Origin: Vespa crabro | Taxonomy: Eukaryota; Arthropoda; Insecta; Hymenoptera; Vespidae | Assembly (NCBI RefSeq): GCF_910589235.1 | Contig: NC_060956.1 | Coordinates: 15,652,499-15,716,498, forward strand | DNA: 64,000 nt | Direction: 5' to 3' | Shown here: one piece after another, positions 14,521 through 26,608 of the stretch | How positions within the stretch are numbered: the stretch's first letter is position 1 | Layout: each line of letters starts with the position of its first letter | The notes under the pieces: model-generated | Told to the model about the DNA's origin: nothing | Database searches by the model: none | What the model saw: only the letters and a program-made list of their open reading frames with translations | Position numbers and translations under genes: made by a program

Positions 14521-15259
14521 ACAGTTTTGGCATCGTCGTGAAATTGTCTTGGGTGCTTCGTAGGCATGGCGCGTAATAATAATATACCGTTCCCGACGTA
14601 AATCAGTGTCTATCTTTGAGCGCTGTCCAGATCTTTATTCAAATTTATTCGAGCGTTACTTCAAGTGGACTACCATTGGATGTCGTCTTGCTATAGCACT
14701 GTTCTCATCAAGAAACGTCTCGGTCGATGTCTATCATGTAATTACAAAGCTTTTTACAAGCTCCAAAAAAGAGAAGCATCGTTTGAAATTATAACGAATT
14801 AACTAAACGTAATTGAAAATCATTTTTTACTATCTCTTTCTATTTTTAATGTTCCTTTGTTTCCTATCTTTTCTTGTTTTATCGATTTTATACGTCATGC
14901 TGCCGAATGAAAAATCGCGAAAGTATACCACATGTTGGCACGGCGTATTTAATACCTTCCATTATGATCGTATGCTACAGTAAAGAAGAAAATAAGTATG
15001 TTGCGGACAATAGATAAGCGATTTGTTCGCTAATCCCACATTCGATCCTCTTTGGATTTTTCTCTCATACTATATCTTTATGATAAAAGAAGGAAGTCGG
15101 CAAGGTAAAATCGTTCCCCGAGTTTGTTACGGGTCTTGCATTTCGGATGAAATGGGATAAGGAAAAGTAGTATCTAAGGATACTCTCGCTTGAGAATTCT
15201 CGAGAAGTACTTCCCAACGTTCACTCGTTTCTTGTTGGTGTAAGTTACTTTTCCTATTT

Positions 15260-15263
15260 ATAC

Positions 15264-15294
<31 letters not shown>

Positions 15295-15320
15295 TATATA
15301 TATATGTATATATATATTAT
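15260..15320. repeat. (TA)n microsatellite with CACA interruption
   Basis: Two TA runs separated by ACACA. Confidence 0.95.
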
Positions 15321-15413
15321 GCACATAGAAATCGAAACACAAGATAATAAACTTTTTTTGTTGTTTCTCTAAAACTTTGAAGTAGGGCAAAGTTCTTTAT
15401 GTTGCCTTTTCAG

Positions 15414-15500
15414 TCGTTGTCCTTCGAAGTCAACGAACCGTTTTTAGTGAGAATTAATCGACCTGTAAAGGAATGGAAGTACAATAAAAGGATAATCTTC
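15414..15500 (+). CDS. candidate cassette exon (exon E), weak
   Basis: A strong acceptor (tatgttgccttttcag, ending at 15413) is followed by 29 codons with no stop in the first frame; both other frames are closed. The donor is either GTAAGG at 15501 (phase 0 to 0, matching exons A and C) or the stronger GTAAGA at 15506 (phase 0 to 2, which would not join exon C). The translation includes EVNEPFLVRINRPVKEW, a plausible mix of charged and hydrophobic residues with no family I recognise. Its entry phase fits exon A. A 29-codon open frame is not rare by chance, so this is only a candidate for an alternative exon of the large + strand gene. Confidence 0.25.
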
Positions 15501-15789
15501 GTAAGGTAAGAGACTTTTTTCTCGGGATTTATTTCTTAGAGAGATTTAATGAAATGGGTAAGGCAAATGTTTCGCGAATAAGATGTTAACTTTTTTCGAA
15601 GGTATCGTGTGAAATTAATAACTTTGTTTTTATCGCGAGAAGTAAATAACTTTGTCAAGTGAGATTCATATATAATACATACGTATTACGTATGTACCTA
15701 CATACATACACGTGTATATATGAGAACGGATAAATTATATTCGAGCAAACGAGGAAGCTTTATCTGTGATTTCGGTGGCCCGTTCTCGT

Positions 15790-15841
<52 letters not shown>

Positions 15842-15873
15842 GAGAGCGAGAGAGAGAGAGACAGAGAGAGAGC
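15790..15873. repeat. (GA)n microsatellite, imperfect
   Basis: GA run interrupted by AAGG, GCGA and ACAG. The Arg/Glu ORF over it is a repeat translation. Confidence 0.95.
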
Positions 15874-16813
15874 AGAAACGTTTCGCGAGCTTCGCTTACG
15901 AGGGTTTCGTGCCGTTCACAGTGTATATCCATATTTGCCGAGTGTATTTGCTCGGTACACAGTATCGGCCAATATCGGCGCAGCCTCCCGACAGTTTTAA
16001 ACTCGGATTTCCAATGATAATTAATGATGAAGCCGTATTTGTTCCGAGATTATTAAGTTACGTACCTCGGTCCAACCGAGTGCGAGTTTCGATTATCACT
16101 CCCTCCATCTCAACGAACGTCGATGTCGGAATTAGAAGCAATTCGAAATCTCCCATAGAAAGAGGCAGAAAAAGCGTAACATCGAGAAATTAAAGCTCGA
16201 TCGATTTATTCTAGATACACGGAATGAAAGAGACAAAGAGGAATATAGGCCTGTTGATAATAAAACCTCGTCCATATGATCCCGGATGCATCGTAATATC
16301 GTGTAAATTGAATAACCGGTGGACTCCGCAAAACTATTACACATGAAACATAGCATAAACGTAATTATTTCTTGGAGTAATTAATCGCGCGAGAACAATG
16401 ATTATTTATTTTTATATATGACGAGTTTTATTTATGATCTGTCCTGAATATATTGAGTTAGTATCAATTATCGAAATAGGTATGTATTATGAAAAAAATT
16501 TAAGTACTATAAGAGGGAGGTTAGATTCTTTACAAGTTAATGATAATAATTACAAGGACATGTAAATTTTACTTGTAAATAAAAAATCATATAAAGAATA
16601 TTTGAAACTGATATACACTAGCTTCTTACAAACAATAGATTTACTCATCCCAGACAGACAATAGTCTAACAGACGGATGGACTTAAACTACAGACAATGT
16701 ATTTCCTTCCCGGACTTATTACAAACCGATCAAACTGACTTCAGACTTGAGATTTCAGGCTGACTGATTCATTACACGCTATCGAATATACATATGTAAG
16801 TACATATGTATTG

Positions 16814-17187
16814 TGCAAAGCTCAGGAGTTTGTTTCGGGAAGGAATGTGAGTCTAATTGGTTGGAATGTTTGAGTGTTGCTCTACTATCGCTTGAAATAA
16901 CTTTATATCACACGTATTTTCCCTATTGGTAAAAAGCATTACATGTATTACTCTATGTATGTAACCAAAAAAGAGAAAAAGATACGTCGAATGAGATTAA
17001 GATAAAATGATAAATCGGCATAAATGTTCAAGTATTAAATATTATTTATTAATCGTAATAAATATGGAAATTTTCTGACTATGTCACTAAGATCCTATTC
17101 TATAGACTTTGAGTGTCTCGGGTAGGAATTGGCGAAAATCTCCTTTTGTTCCTGTGTCGTCCCAAGAACAAACTCCTGAGCTTTGCA
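16814..17187. mobile_element. MITE-like element with perfect 21-bp terminal inverted repeats
   Basis: The 21 bases at 16814-16834 (TGCAAAGCTCAGGAGTTTGTT) recur as the exact reverse complement at 17167-17187. A further short similarity, GGGA after a small gap, lies just inside both ends. The 374-bp interior is AT-rich with no long ORF, as expected of a non-autonomous DNA transposon. The flanks do not give a convincing target duplication (left ...TATTG, right TTATT...), so the superfamily is not assigned. It lies in the long intron. An alternative is an unrelated genomic inverted repeat or hairpin. Confidence 0.55.
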
Positions 17188-17623
17188 TTATTATACGTCG
17201 ATCGTTAAGCCTTCGAGAACTATCGAGATCATTTTCACTTTTGCATTTAGAAGTCGTGTGTCACAGCCATACTCTAATTAAATAACTCTTGTAGCTATTG
17301 TTTATATTATTGTCGTAAAGTTTCTAAGTATATACTCGCGATATGTGGATCGAATCGAGTATCTTCTATCTCTTATAAAGCAAAGACGTTCATTTAAAGA
17401 ATTTTCTATTATATTTCTTCTACCTAAGTCGATGTTTACTAGAATATTTCTTGCAGTTTTTACGTTTATTTTTTTTTTCTTCTTCTCACTAAGAACTTTC
17501 TCGATTATCACTTTTGTTAATCGTTTCTACGGGTGTTCTTAATTTTTATTACACCGATTTACTTACATTCTCTCTCGTAATTAGTTCTCTTGATTAAAAA
17601 TGAAAGTACCTTTACGTGTGCAG

Positions 17624-17755
17624 AATGATACAACAATGTTAGAGATGGCACATCTAGAGAATTCGGTCGGTACGACTCTTTTTCACAGTCGACGAGAACA
17701 AATCGCTTCTCGTTATAATAAAGATACTACTAACAATTGGAATGAGGAGGATTAA
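17624..17755 (+). CDS. candidate alternative terminal exon (exon B), weak
   Basis: After an acceptor ...ctttacgtgtgcag (ends 17623), an open frame of 43 codons runs in phase 0 to a TAA at 17753-17755. It begins NDTTMLEMAHLENSV and ends NNWNEED, a polar acidic tail typical of a protein C-terminus. The phase matches exon A, so it could provide an alternative 3' end; an AATAAA occurs at about 18251. Internal donors (GTCGGT at 17666, GTACGA at 17670) are poor, so a cassette exon is less likely. The acceptor's pyrimidine tract is weak, and a chance ORF of this length is common. Confidence 0.2.
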   Translation, partial: NDTTMLEMAHLENSVGTTLFHSRREQIASRYNKDTTNNWNEED

Positions 17756-18414
17756 ACGAAGAAGAAGCAAAAGGTAGTGAACGAAATTTTTAGAGGTCGA
17801 TTTACTTGTACACCTTTCCGCGGCGAAACATTTATTCCTTCGGAATGGAGCATTACGTTGGAGTACTCGTGCTTCGAAATACTTTATTCACGTTGCCCGA
17901 AATCTATCGTAAAAATAGCTCCGACCGTCGGCGTCGGTAGAACGATTTATACCCTTCTTCCTTCTTCTTCGAGAAGTTAATGGCTTTTCGCAGACAGCGA
18001 ATTCACAACCGAGCGACCAACCACCATTTTTCCAATCCAGGCCAAATTCGAAACGATCATGGAAATGCGTCCAATATATCTGTAATATAACGCGGTCGTC
18101 CTCGCTCATGCATGTAAATTCGGGGACAAGTTGAAAGGTCCGAAGGGACTCGCCGAGATCGGAATGGAAAAATGGAGCGGCCAATTTGTCGTTCGCACGA
18201 AATTTTTTTTTTAGCTTTTTACCTTCGACGTGTATAACTTTTGGGACACACTAATAAAGCATTATGTTCGAATAAATGTGGTAAAGGTAAGAAATCATGT
18301 TTGTTGTGTTAGAGTTAAAAGAGAGGTTGCGAGGGATGTAGCCGACGACGTAAGGAAAAGGAGTTGCAAGTAAACGTTGAAAAGAATATTAAGAGATAGA
18401 AGGAAAGGACAAGA

Positions 18415-18445
18415 AAAAGAGAGAGAGAGAGAGAGAGAGGGAGGG
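18415..18445. repeat. (GA)n microsatellite
   Basis: Perfect GA run ending in GGGAGGG. Confidence 0.9.
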
Positions 18446-19680
18446 TGGCAAAGGCGAAGGATTTCCTTCTTTTTCAAGGCAATCCACAAGAAAGAACGCC
18501 GAGAACATAGGCGATAGACCATGGAAAAGAACGAAAGGAAAGCGACCGTCGATTGAATATTTTTACATGTATGAGATTTTTATTCTCACGATGCGATTGG
18601 TCGGTGCGTGCTTCTTCTTCTTCTTCTTCATTCTCCTGCTTCTAACGTTATTCTTCCTTCATTCCTTCTTTCCTTTTTTTCCCTACCTTTTTCTCGAGTC
18701 GAAAGCGATCCGAGAAAAGTACATGGGAGAGCCTCGAATACTTTCATCGCGGATACGAACGAAAGAAGAATGCCGACCTTCGGCAGGGACTGGAAATCTT
18801 TCACGATTCCCAAATCGATCGTCTTACGACGAAGCCTTAAACGTTTTTTCCATTCTCTTCACTCTCGTTGGATACGTCGAAATTTAGAGATACCAGAAAG
18901 TTACGTGGGTATTATCTCGTCGAGTGTATCTCGTTTTAAAGGGATAATCCAAGAGTTCGATCTAACTTCGAAAAAGCACGGTTGTTTGAGATACGTACCT
19001 ACCGATGATGGGAAGCTTGAAGGAATTTTGATGGTATATTCCGAAACGTATCGTACTTATATCAAGTCGATTGCTTCTACACGATAGCCTTCTTCTCTTT
19101 TTCCTCCTGTTTTTCCTTTCATTTCCTTCCTTTTTTGTTCTGAACGATCTCGTCTCTTCATCTGCTACTTTCTACTCTCTCTTTCTCTCTCTTTCTCTTT
19201 CTTTCTCTGTTTCCTATCGCTTCGACTCTCGTTGAGAAAGGATTATTGAATTTTCCGTCATTTCCAGAAGAAATATGCTCTATTTACTTTGTAGAGAGTA
19301 CGAGGGGTAGCTTTTCGCGTTATGGATGTGTAAGAAAAATAAGAAATATTCGGATGGAACCGCAATCGAAATCGAAAAGTAGTTTCATCTTTTTTTTATT
19401 TTTATTTATTTATTTTTTTTTTCATGAATCAGTGAGAACTCGATAGTTCTCTCTTACATTTTTACCGTTTTTATTATCATCGGTATTATTGTTATAGTGG
19501 TATAATTTTGACTATCGTTTCTGTTGCTTTTACTATTACTTTTATTATTACTACTGCTATTACTATTACTACACAGTCGCATTATTAAAAAAAAAATTAG
19601 AATTTCCAACATAGTTCATGCACTATCTACTAGCATCCACCTATAACCTACTCCATGGACCGGAAACTAGCGACAGAGAG

Positions 19681-19702
19681 GAAGAGATAGAACGAGAGAT
19701 AG

Positions 19703-19743
<41 letters not shown>
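19681..19743. repeat. (GA)n microsatellite preceded by a duplicated ATAGAACGAGAG unit
   Basis: Two 12-base units ATAGAACGAGAG are followed by a perfect GA run. Confidence 0.95.
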
Positions 19744-19746
<3 letters not shown>

Positions 19747-19914
19747 AGAAAGGGGCATGGAAGCAGTAGCAAGAGAAGGCTTCGGCCTTTTGACAATTCG
19801 GAACACGTAGGAGGAATTTATTCGCGGAAAGGCAGGTCGCGTATGCAGCCCATCCTGCTCATCTCCGTTCGAGTTTCTGGAACAGTTTTGCCGGGTTTGC
19901 TAGTCGCACGGAGG

Positions 19915-19958
19915 TACTAGTAGTAGCAGCAGTAGCAGCAGTAGCAGTAGTAGCAGTT
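19915..19958. repeat. (AGT/AGC)n trinucleotide array
   Basis: Mixed TAG and CAG triplets. The minus strand reads as a poly-Leu run with no supporting gene structure. Confidence 0.9.
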
Positions 19959-20144
19959 GGCGATATGCAGCAGCGCCAACTTGCTTTCGACTTCCACATC
20001 TCTGCTTTTGTACCTTCCCTATATGCCAAGCCAATGACCGTTTAAATACGTGCTTTACCAAGGTATTTTGTCCGACTGTCTGCACTTCGCTTGCCCATCT
20101 ATCGCAACCATCGCAGACATATGGCCGCAAAGTGCTCTATATTT

Positions 20145-20151
20145 CTCTTTC

Positions 20152-20198
<47 letters not shown>

Positions 20199-20215
20199 AT
20201 CTCTATCTCTATCTC
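20145..20215. repeat. (TC)n followed by (TCTCTA)n
   Basis: The TC run passes into four TCTCTA hexamers. Confidence 0.95.
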
Positions 20216-21572
20216 AGTAGAGTACTCTCTACTTTTCGTTCACCATATACGGAAAACTCGTCGGGAAAATAATCTCTTCTGTTCATTTCGCATTCTCCTT
20301 AAGTTCGTACAAGCATACTTTTCAGTTTCTCGCTCGATGTCGACGTTAATTCGATTCCTTTAATCGAATCGTTCGAGCGTACAGACGACTATCGACGTTG
20401 CTACGGTGATTTATAACAGTCAAGCTCGCGTTCCAAAGTTCGGCATTTCTCTTTCGAAAACGCGATAGGCGAATAGACTGCACACATTGCTGCCGGGAAT
20501 TAGGAAAACTTCGTGGGTCATAATAAAATTCATGCGAGGAATATAAAGCAGCCGTCTATCCGAGTAGTTGACGACCGAATATTGGAACGTCTAGACGTTT
20601 AAACATCTTATTCCAAGAACGTTCGTATACTTTGGATTCAAGTTAAACATACCGCTTATAGTTATGGTGAGCTCATTAGGTGACGTTCTGATTAGGTGAC
20701 GTATACGCTTCCTATTTCTCTTTTCCTCTCTTCGTATCTTTCTATCTTTATTTATCGTCCTTTCTTTCCGATAGTTCCTTCGATTATTCTCAATCAAATT
20801 AATAAGGCTTGTCAATTTAATGAACCTTCCACGATTTTGAGTCATGTGATTTATTTAATCGGATGTTCGTATAACCAACGGCTTTATTTTTGTTTCCTTT
20901 TTTTTATATTTTTATTAATTTTTATCATTATTATTTTTTTTTTTTATTTTTTATCAGCAATGCACGTAAAACTTTATCTTGCGCGTGATATCTATATGTT
21001 ATTATTCGATAGCAATGATCAATGATGTTGAGACAAGGTTGGGGAGGAGATGGACTTTTTAGTATTGCGAGGCATTTTATTGGTCACGTTAAATAACATG
21101 GATGATTTAGCCAACCTCGGATACATGGAGAGTTATTGCCGTAAAGTCGATAACGGGCGTAAATATATGATAATGGTCGCCCGACAAAATAGTCATGATT
21201 TTTCAGAGTCACGTAGACAGATATAGGTACTTATGCTCCAGTAACGCGTTCGATTTTGCAATATTCTTTTTTTTTCCTTTTGTTAATTTTTATAAGTAGC
21301 AGAGTGAGAGTGAGTTACTAAAATTGTACTGAAACGTATGGAAGAAATATTGATAAAAATTACTGTATTATCTTCAGCTCGAACATTTAACGATACCGAC
21401 TGTGGTCTCGCTTTTTTCGACGGATATGATAAAAGATTTTATTTCACTGTCAAAAGAAGGTACTTTTCGTCAAATCGTGTAAGAAGATAAAAAGTATGGC
21501 ATTCTAGAATAACAATGAAAATCTTTCTCTCATTCGTATATAGCGAGGCATTATTGTGGAATTGTCTTCCTT

Positions 21573-21580
21573 TCTCTCCT

Positions 21581-21617
<37 letters not shown>

Positions 21618-21618
21618 A
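21573..21618. repeat. (TC)n microsatellite
   Basis: TC run with occasional TTTC. Confidence 0.9.
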
Positions 21619-23008
21619 TTTCCTTTTATGTTACTTCTATTCCTCCTTCAATAAAAGATAAGTTACGAGTTTGGCACCAATAGATTAATGATTTACGTAT
21701 AAACGTGAATGTTGGATAATATATTAACGTTCTTCCAATATTAGACTAATTATGTCTGTAATCGTTTTATAATATCTTGCATTTACCATTAGCGAATTCT
21801 TATTACATGGTACCACACGTTTCGCTACTTATTTTGATATCAGAGTCAAATGCAAATGGAAATCGTCGAATATGAAGGGAAAGTTTCGAATTTCTACATC
21901 TTGGGAAAAGTGGCTAATCGATCGGTGTAGGTTAGTCGCCTTAGATGTTGCTCTGAAGGAAACGGTTTCATGTAACTAATCCTCGACTATAACGGAACAG
22001 TAACATAGAACATAGAAACAGTAGAGAGAGAAAGAGAAAGCGTTCTCGAGTAACATCGAGCACCAAGTCTCTCCTTCTCTCTTCGAGTTCGTCTACCTTT
22101 AATAGAATACGAAGCATTTCTCTTTGCAATTTGAGCTTTCTGGAAGTCTCACGTATAGCTATTCATGTATTTCTTCCTTTACCCTTTCGCACCTACTGCA
22201 TCTTTCGCATCTCTTAGTTCTTGGGCGTTATCGAATACCCTCTTTTATACAATATCTCGAGGGTAGATTCGTTTCGATGAGAGTACGAATTATAACGAGA
22301 GGAAAAAGAGAATAAGGATAGCTAGAGGAGGGTGAAGAAAGATGGCGAGTCGTCGTTCAGTGGTGCGTTCACGAGAAATGTCAAGAGAACGATTCGAGGG
22401 TGTTTTCCAGCGAAGGTTGTCGTTCGTCGTTTCAAAAGGGAGAGAGGGAGTTCCGTTGATACTATGGCTGGGAAGTATCGAGGGATGCCAGGTGGAAGAA
22501 GATATAGGAAGAGTGTTCTAACACCGCTCTACGACACTATTATTTACGTTAGACGCGGAAGAAATATTACCCTTTCGTTCGTGAAAGACGGCGCTCGAGA
22601 GAACACACAAGCGATCTTCCTTTCTGGGCTCTTCCATGCTCAACTATGGAAAATAATGGAACATAGCAAGTTTTGTGATAGATAGCATGATTACTAATTA
22701 GTAATTAAGCACGATAAATGATAATTCTAATGATAATTCTAATCTTAAAATACATAACTAGCACAATTGTTTTACTATTGAAGCCGTAGAGGATATCCGT
22801 AAAAAGAATAGAAATATCGAACTTTTAGAAAACCTGATACGAAAGAGAATATCATAAAAAAGAAAGAAAAATTGAAAAATTAGAAGATCTGAAAACTCTA
22901 TTAAAAATTCAGACAAAATATATCATCGTATGGTTTAATTTGTTGAGTAGTGAATTCCAAATAATGTTAAAGCTAACTTCTAAAATGTAATAGAATTAGA
23001 TTACGATG

Positions 23009-23097
<89 letters not shown>

Positions 23098-23124
23098 CTC
23101 TCTCTCTATCTCTCTCTGTGTGTG
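23009..23124. repeat. long (TC)n array ending in (GT)n
   Basis: About 108 bases of TC with scattered TA and CG interruptions, then GTGTGTGTG. One of the longest dinucleotide arrays in the window. Confidence 0.95.
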
Positions 23125-23456
23125 CAAGAAGTAAATGACGAAATATTAACGTGTTAAAATAACAGGGATAGGCATAAATTGACAACAAAGTTACTTTGAT
23201 ACAAAATTCAAAACGTTTCTAATGTTTAAAAGGTTAAACGTATTCCTCTTTACATTCTCTGAGTACTTGTTCTTCATTTCAGCTCTTTCGTTTCTCCGAT
23301 TTCTCGTCATTCTGCTTTCATTCTCGAAGATTTGCCAGAGGGAAGTGTCGAGTCAGCAAGGCGAATCTACTTCTTGAAAATAAGCCCACATCGAAGAAAT
23401 ACATCTTACGAGAAGCACCGCCACATTTCTCTATATTTCTACGTCCCCTTCTCTTC

Positions 23457-23463
<7 letters not shown>

Positions 23464-23502
<39 letters not shown>
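23464..23502. repeat. (TC)n microsatellite
   Basis: Perfect TC run. Confidence 0.95.
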
Positions 23503-23506
<4 letters not shown>

Positions 23507-24675
23507 CTCATTCTGGGAGGAAAGCTCACTCACCCGGCGGCCTCTTCCTTCTCATGGATGGAATGTTAACGACTTTCGAACGATAACGGCAGGAAACTTT
23601 GCCCGAGACCGGTTCTTCTCTTGGGCCGATGTTTAACGAGAATCTCGCGTTCTGCGGGCTTTGGAGGATGATTGACGAATCTCGAGCAGTAGCTACAGGA
23701 TTAGGAGGAGAATGATAGATGTGCCTCTGACAAGTTGGCGAAAAAGCTAGATATCTACGTAGGTATGTTTGAGTAGGTCTTGTTCTCAACGGCTTAACAT
23801 TGAGAATCATTCAAAATTCGTGCGAATGAGAATCAAAGATGAAAATTAGAAAATTATCAGAGTTCCGTGGGCCGTAAGAAGAAGAATTTTCCGTTGATTG
23901 ATCGTAGCGATGGTAGCGTAACGCGCTATCTATCCAGTCGCTTGAAAATTCATATTCGTGGAAAAAGGTCGATGGCCCCTTGCAACGAAATGCCACAGGC
24001 GGTGTCGACGCCTCATGCGTCTACTTTGCATATATGTTGTCGCTATGAATTGTTGTCGCTGCCGTGGAAACCGATGATATGCACCAGAGAAAAAGAGAAA
24101 GAAACGTGGTTGGCCTCTTCTATAATGAACTACGGATTTTAAACACACCATTACGCAAATTAACTGTTATAACGGTAGGATCGGTTGAAAGGGATAGACA
24201 GAACGCAAGGAGAAAGAGAGATCCCACAGTGGGGGAGTCCTTTTGGCCAGAATCCAAAGGCCCGTTTATCCGTCCGCGATGTTTTGCACTCGTCGCTCCG
24301 AATTCATCACGTATATTTCCTCGTTCTCTCGTGCGGCGTTCTTATAAAAATATTCAATTTTGATTTTATCGTAGACTTTTCCTATATTGATCGTTCTTGA
24401 TTCTCTCGACTCTTCTTCATTTTACTCGCAAACGTTCGGCGTCTATAATCGTTAGATCGGAGAAACGATTCTCTTTTTCTCTTAATCTTTTTGTATTATA
24501 TAATGAAACCAAAATTATGATTTCCGTGGATCGAGTATATCGTGAATTTTCGGAATCCACGGAGGCAGATAAATTACATTATTACGGGCTATAGTTTTGA
24601 ATAGAATTACTCGAAATTCCATCGCATTGCTTCGACTGCGGCAAAGTATGTTGTTCATACGAGGAGAGTGAATGA

Positions 24676-24678
<3 letters not shown>

Positions 24679-24713
<35 letters not shown>
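24679..24713. repeat. (GA)n microsatellite
   Basis: Perfect GA run. Confidence 0.95.
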
Positions 24714-24716
<3 letters not shown>

Positions 24717-24779
24717 CAGACTTGCTATCGTATAACACGATACGACGAGAAGGCATGAGAGAGGTCTGTTTTCTGGTGT

Positions 24780-25520
24780 GTACATAGCGAGCAGACGGAG
24801 GAAGAGAGAAATGTCAGCTGAGCTCGGTCGGTAGCTCGCGTGAACTTGTCCTTATCTGGTCCCGAGGGAAGCGTACGGTTCGTATAAAGTCCCGTCGGGT
24901 GACAGTTCGCGTTGGTTTGCCCACAAAACCCGGTGAAGTCGTACACGCGCGAGTTCGGTGACCAGAGGCCCGCAGAGTAATTTGCCATCCTGGAGTTAAA
25001 TATTCCCGTGTGAAAACGTTTAGTCGTTGTAGGAGGAAGTGTAAGAGAAGTAGGTGAAGGGAAGAGGAGATGAAAAAGGAATGGTAGTAGTGGAGGAGAA
25101 GGAGGAGGAGTGACTGATGTGAGAGTGTGACTAATGCAGCATCCCGTAGGACTCGGGTTTCGACCTCTTGCCGGGAGCCTTCAGCCGGTACCTCCTGCTC
25201 ACCGGCAGCACCTCCATTTCCCTCCTCGCTTCCTCTTCCTTCCTCTTTTACGATATTCCTGCTGCTCTGTTACGAAGCACAATCCATCAAATGGCCCGTT
25301 AAATATGAATGATTGCGCTTGGAGAACCGAGAAAGCTCAAAAAGACTGTATCCACCTCCCTACATCTAGAAACCCCACATCCCTGCTGAATTAACGAAAT
25401 TCAAAGGCAACCGATCCGTACTCGTTGCTCCTGATGCCGCTGTCGCTGCTTTCTCACTGGTCTCCGCATACGGAGACGCTTTCGTTCGTGTAACACGCCA
25501 ATCCCATTAGTCGACCCTCT
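24780..25520 (+). promoter_or_regulatory. GC/CpG-rich island, possible internal promoter
   Basis: This block is clearly richer in GC than its AT-rich surroundings. It holds a TATAAA at 24883-24888 followed about 20 bases on by GACAGTT, a loose initiator-like string. The spacing is shorter than the usual 28-34 bases, so the core-promoter reading is weak. Several short ORFs cross it in different frames, none with splice support. A 7-bp stem hairpin lies at 25460-25477. It could be an alternative first (non-coding) exon with its promoter for the long + strand gene, or an intronic enhancer. Confidence 0.2.
25460..25477. other. short perfect hairpin
   Basis: GTCTCCG-CATA-CGGAGAC: a 7-bp stem with a 4-base loop inside the GC-rich island. 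There is no following T run, and its role is unknown. Confidence 0.5.
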
Positions 25521-26159
25521 CCACTCTCTCTCTCTTCCTCTTTCTCTATTTCTCTCTCTCTCTTTCTCTCCCTCTTTCTATCGCACACTCTCTTTGATTT
25601 CGAACACGCGTCTTTTCACGCGTTTCCTTATCCTGTCGACAACGACGTTAAGCGGATATTGTCTCAGAGCTCACTCACGTGTTTCTATCGTTACGTTCGT
25701 GCGTATGGTTCGCTTGAAGGAAAAGACATCCTTTATTTGTCTATAATGTTTCTCATGTGTATATGTGCGCTTGTATGTATATGTAGGTTTGTATCTATGT
25801 GACATACTTCGACTACGTCGTACGCTTTGCGACAGCTTGATATTTCTTTCGTCTTACCGAGAAGGAAGGTAACTCAGTAGTAGTCACGTTAAGACGCGCC
25901 AAGGGTAATTAAGTTGAAAATATTCTAACAGCGCCTTATCACGGCTTGCCCTTTTGTCTTCACCAGCGTCGACCTTACCCAGCACTGTTACTGCGGCATC
26001 CACCGTTCTCGCGACATTTTTCATCGTTTAGTCGGAGCAGCTCGGCACCTTTTCCTTTTTTCTCTTCCTCTCTTACCTTTCCTATTTCTTACACTCTCAC
26101 TTAGCTCGCTCAATTCTTTTTCTTCTCCTTGCGCGCGCGCACCCGTTCTTTGGATTCAG

Positions 26160-26244
26160 AGAAAGGAGGAGTGAGGGAGAGAGAGGGAAAGAGAGAGAGA
26201 AAGAAAGAAAGAGAGAAAAAGGGAGGGAGAAAGGGAGAGAAACT
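26160..26244. repeat. imperfect (GA)n purine tract
   Basis: GA and GAAA/GGGA units over about 85 bases, all purine on this strand. Confidence 0.9.
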
Positions 26245-26338
26245 CAGTATGTTTATTCAAGAGCTTCACGTATAAAAGATATTCCACGGGAAAGGTACGT
26301 GACACGATCCTTGCGGCTCGCTTCCACAAACACATACA

Positions 26339-26359
26339 GACACACACACACACATACAC

Positions 26360-26418
<59 letters not shown>
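26339..26418. repeat. compound (CA)n(GA)n microsatellite
   Basis: CACACA with one CATACA, then a perfect GA run of about 50 bases. Confidence 0.95.
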
Positions 26419-26424
<6 letters not shown>

Positions 26425-26550
26425 AGGCAAGAAGAAGCGCTCGTGGAAACAGTACGCGAAAGCGGAAGAGAGAAGGAAATGAAAAAGTTATGCGTTGACC
26501 TACAACTTTCGCGAAAACGTTTCCGTTTTCGAGTTCGTTTCCTCTATCTC

Positions 26551-26605
<55 letters not shown>
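26551..26605. repeat. (TC)n microsatellite
   Basis: TC run. With the GA array at 26339-26418 it forms an inverted pair about 135 bases apart that could pair in single-stranded form. Confidence 0.95.

Positions 26606-26608
<3 letters not shown>

Larger units (their letters stand above)
17756..24779. other. intronic stretch without supported gene
   Basis: Simple repeats are listed separately. Frames of 100-160 codons around 18567-19087 and 22332-22685 begin in pyrimidine tracts or lack splice support. A GC-richer block at about 21030-21200 (within it ...ttattggtcacgttaaataac...) looks less degenerate than its surroundings, but I cannot assign a role. Confidence 0.4.

Noticed and set aside
23281..23460. 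Phase-0 open frame of about 60 codons after a good acceptor (23280)
   Set aside because: It runs into the (TC)n array without any donor, so no exon end can be defined.
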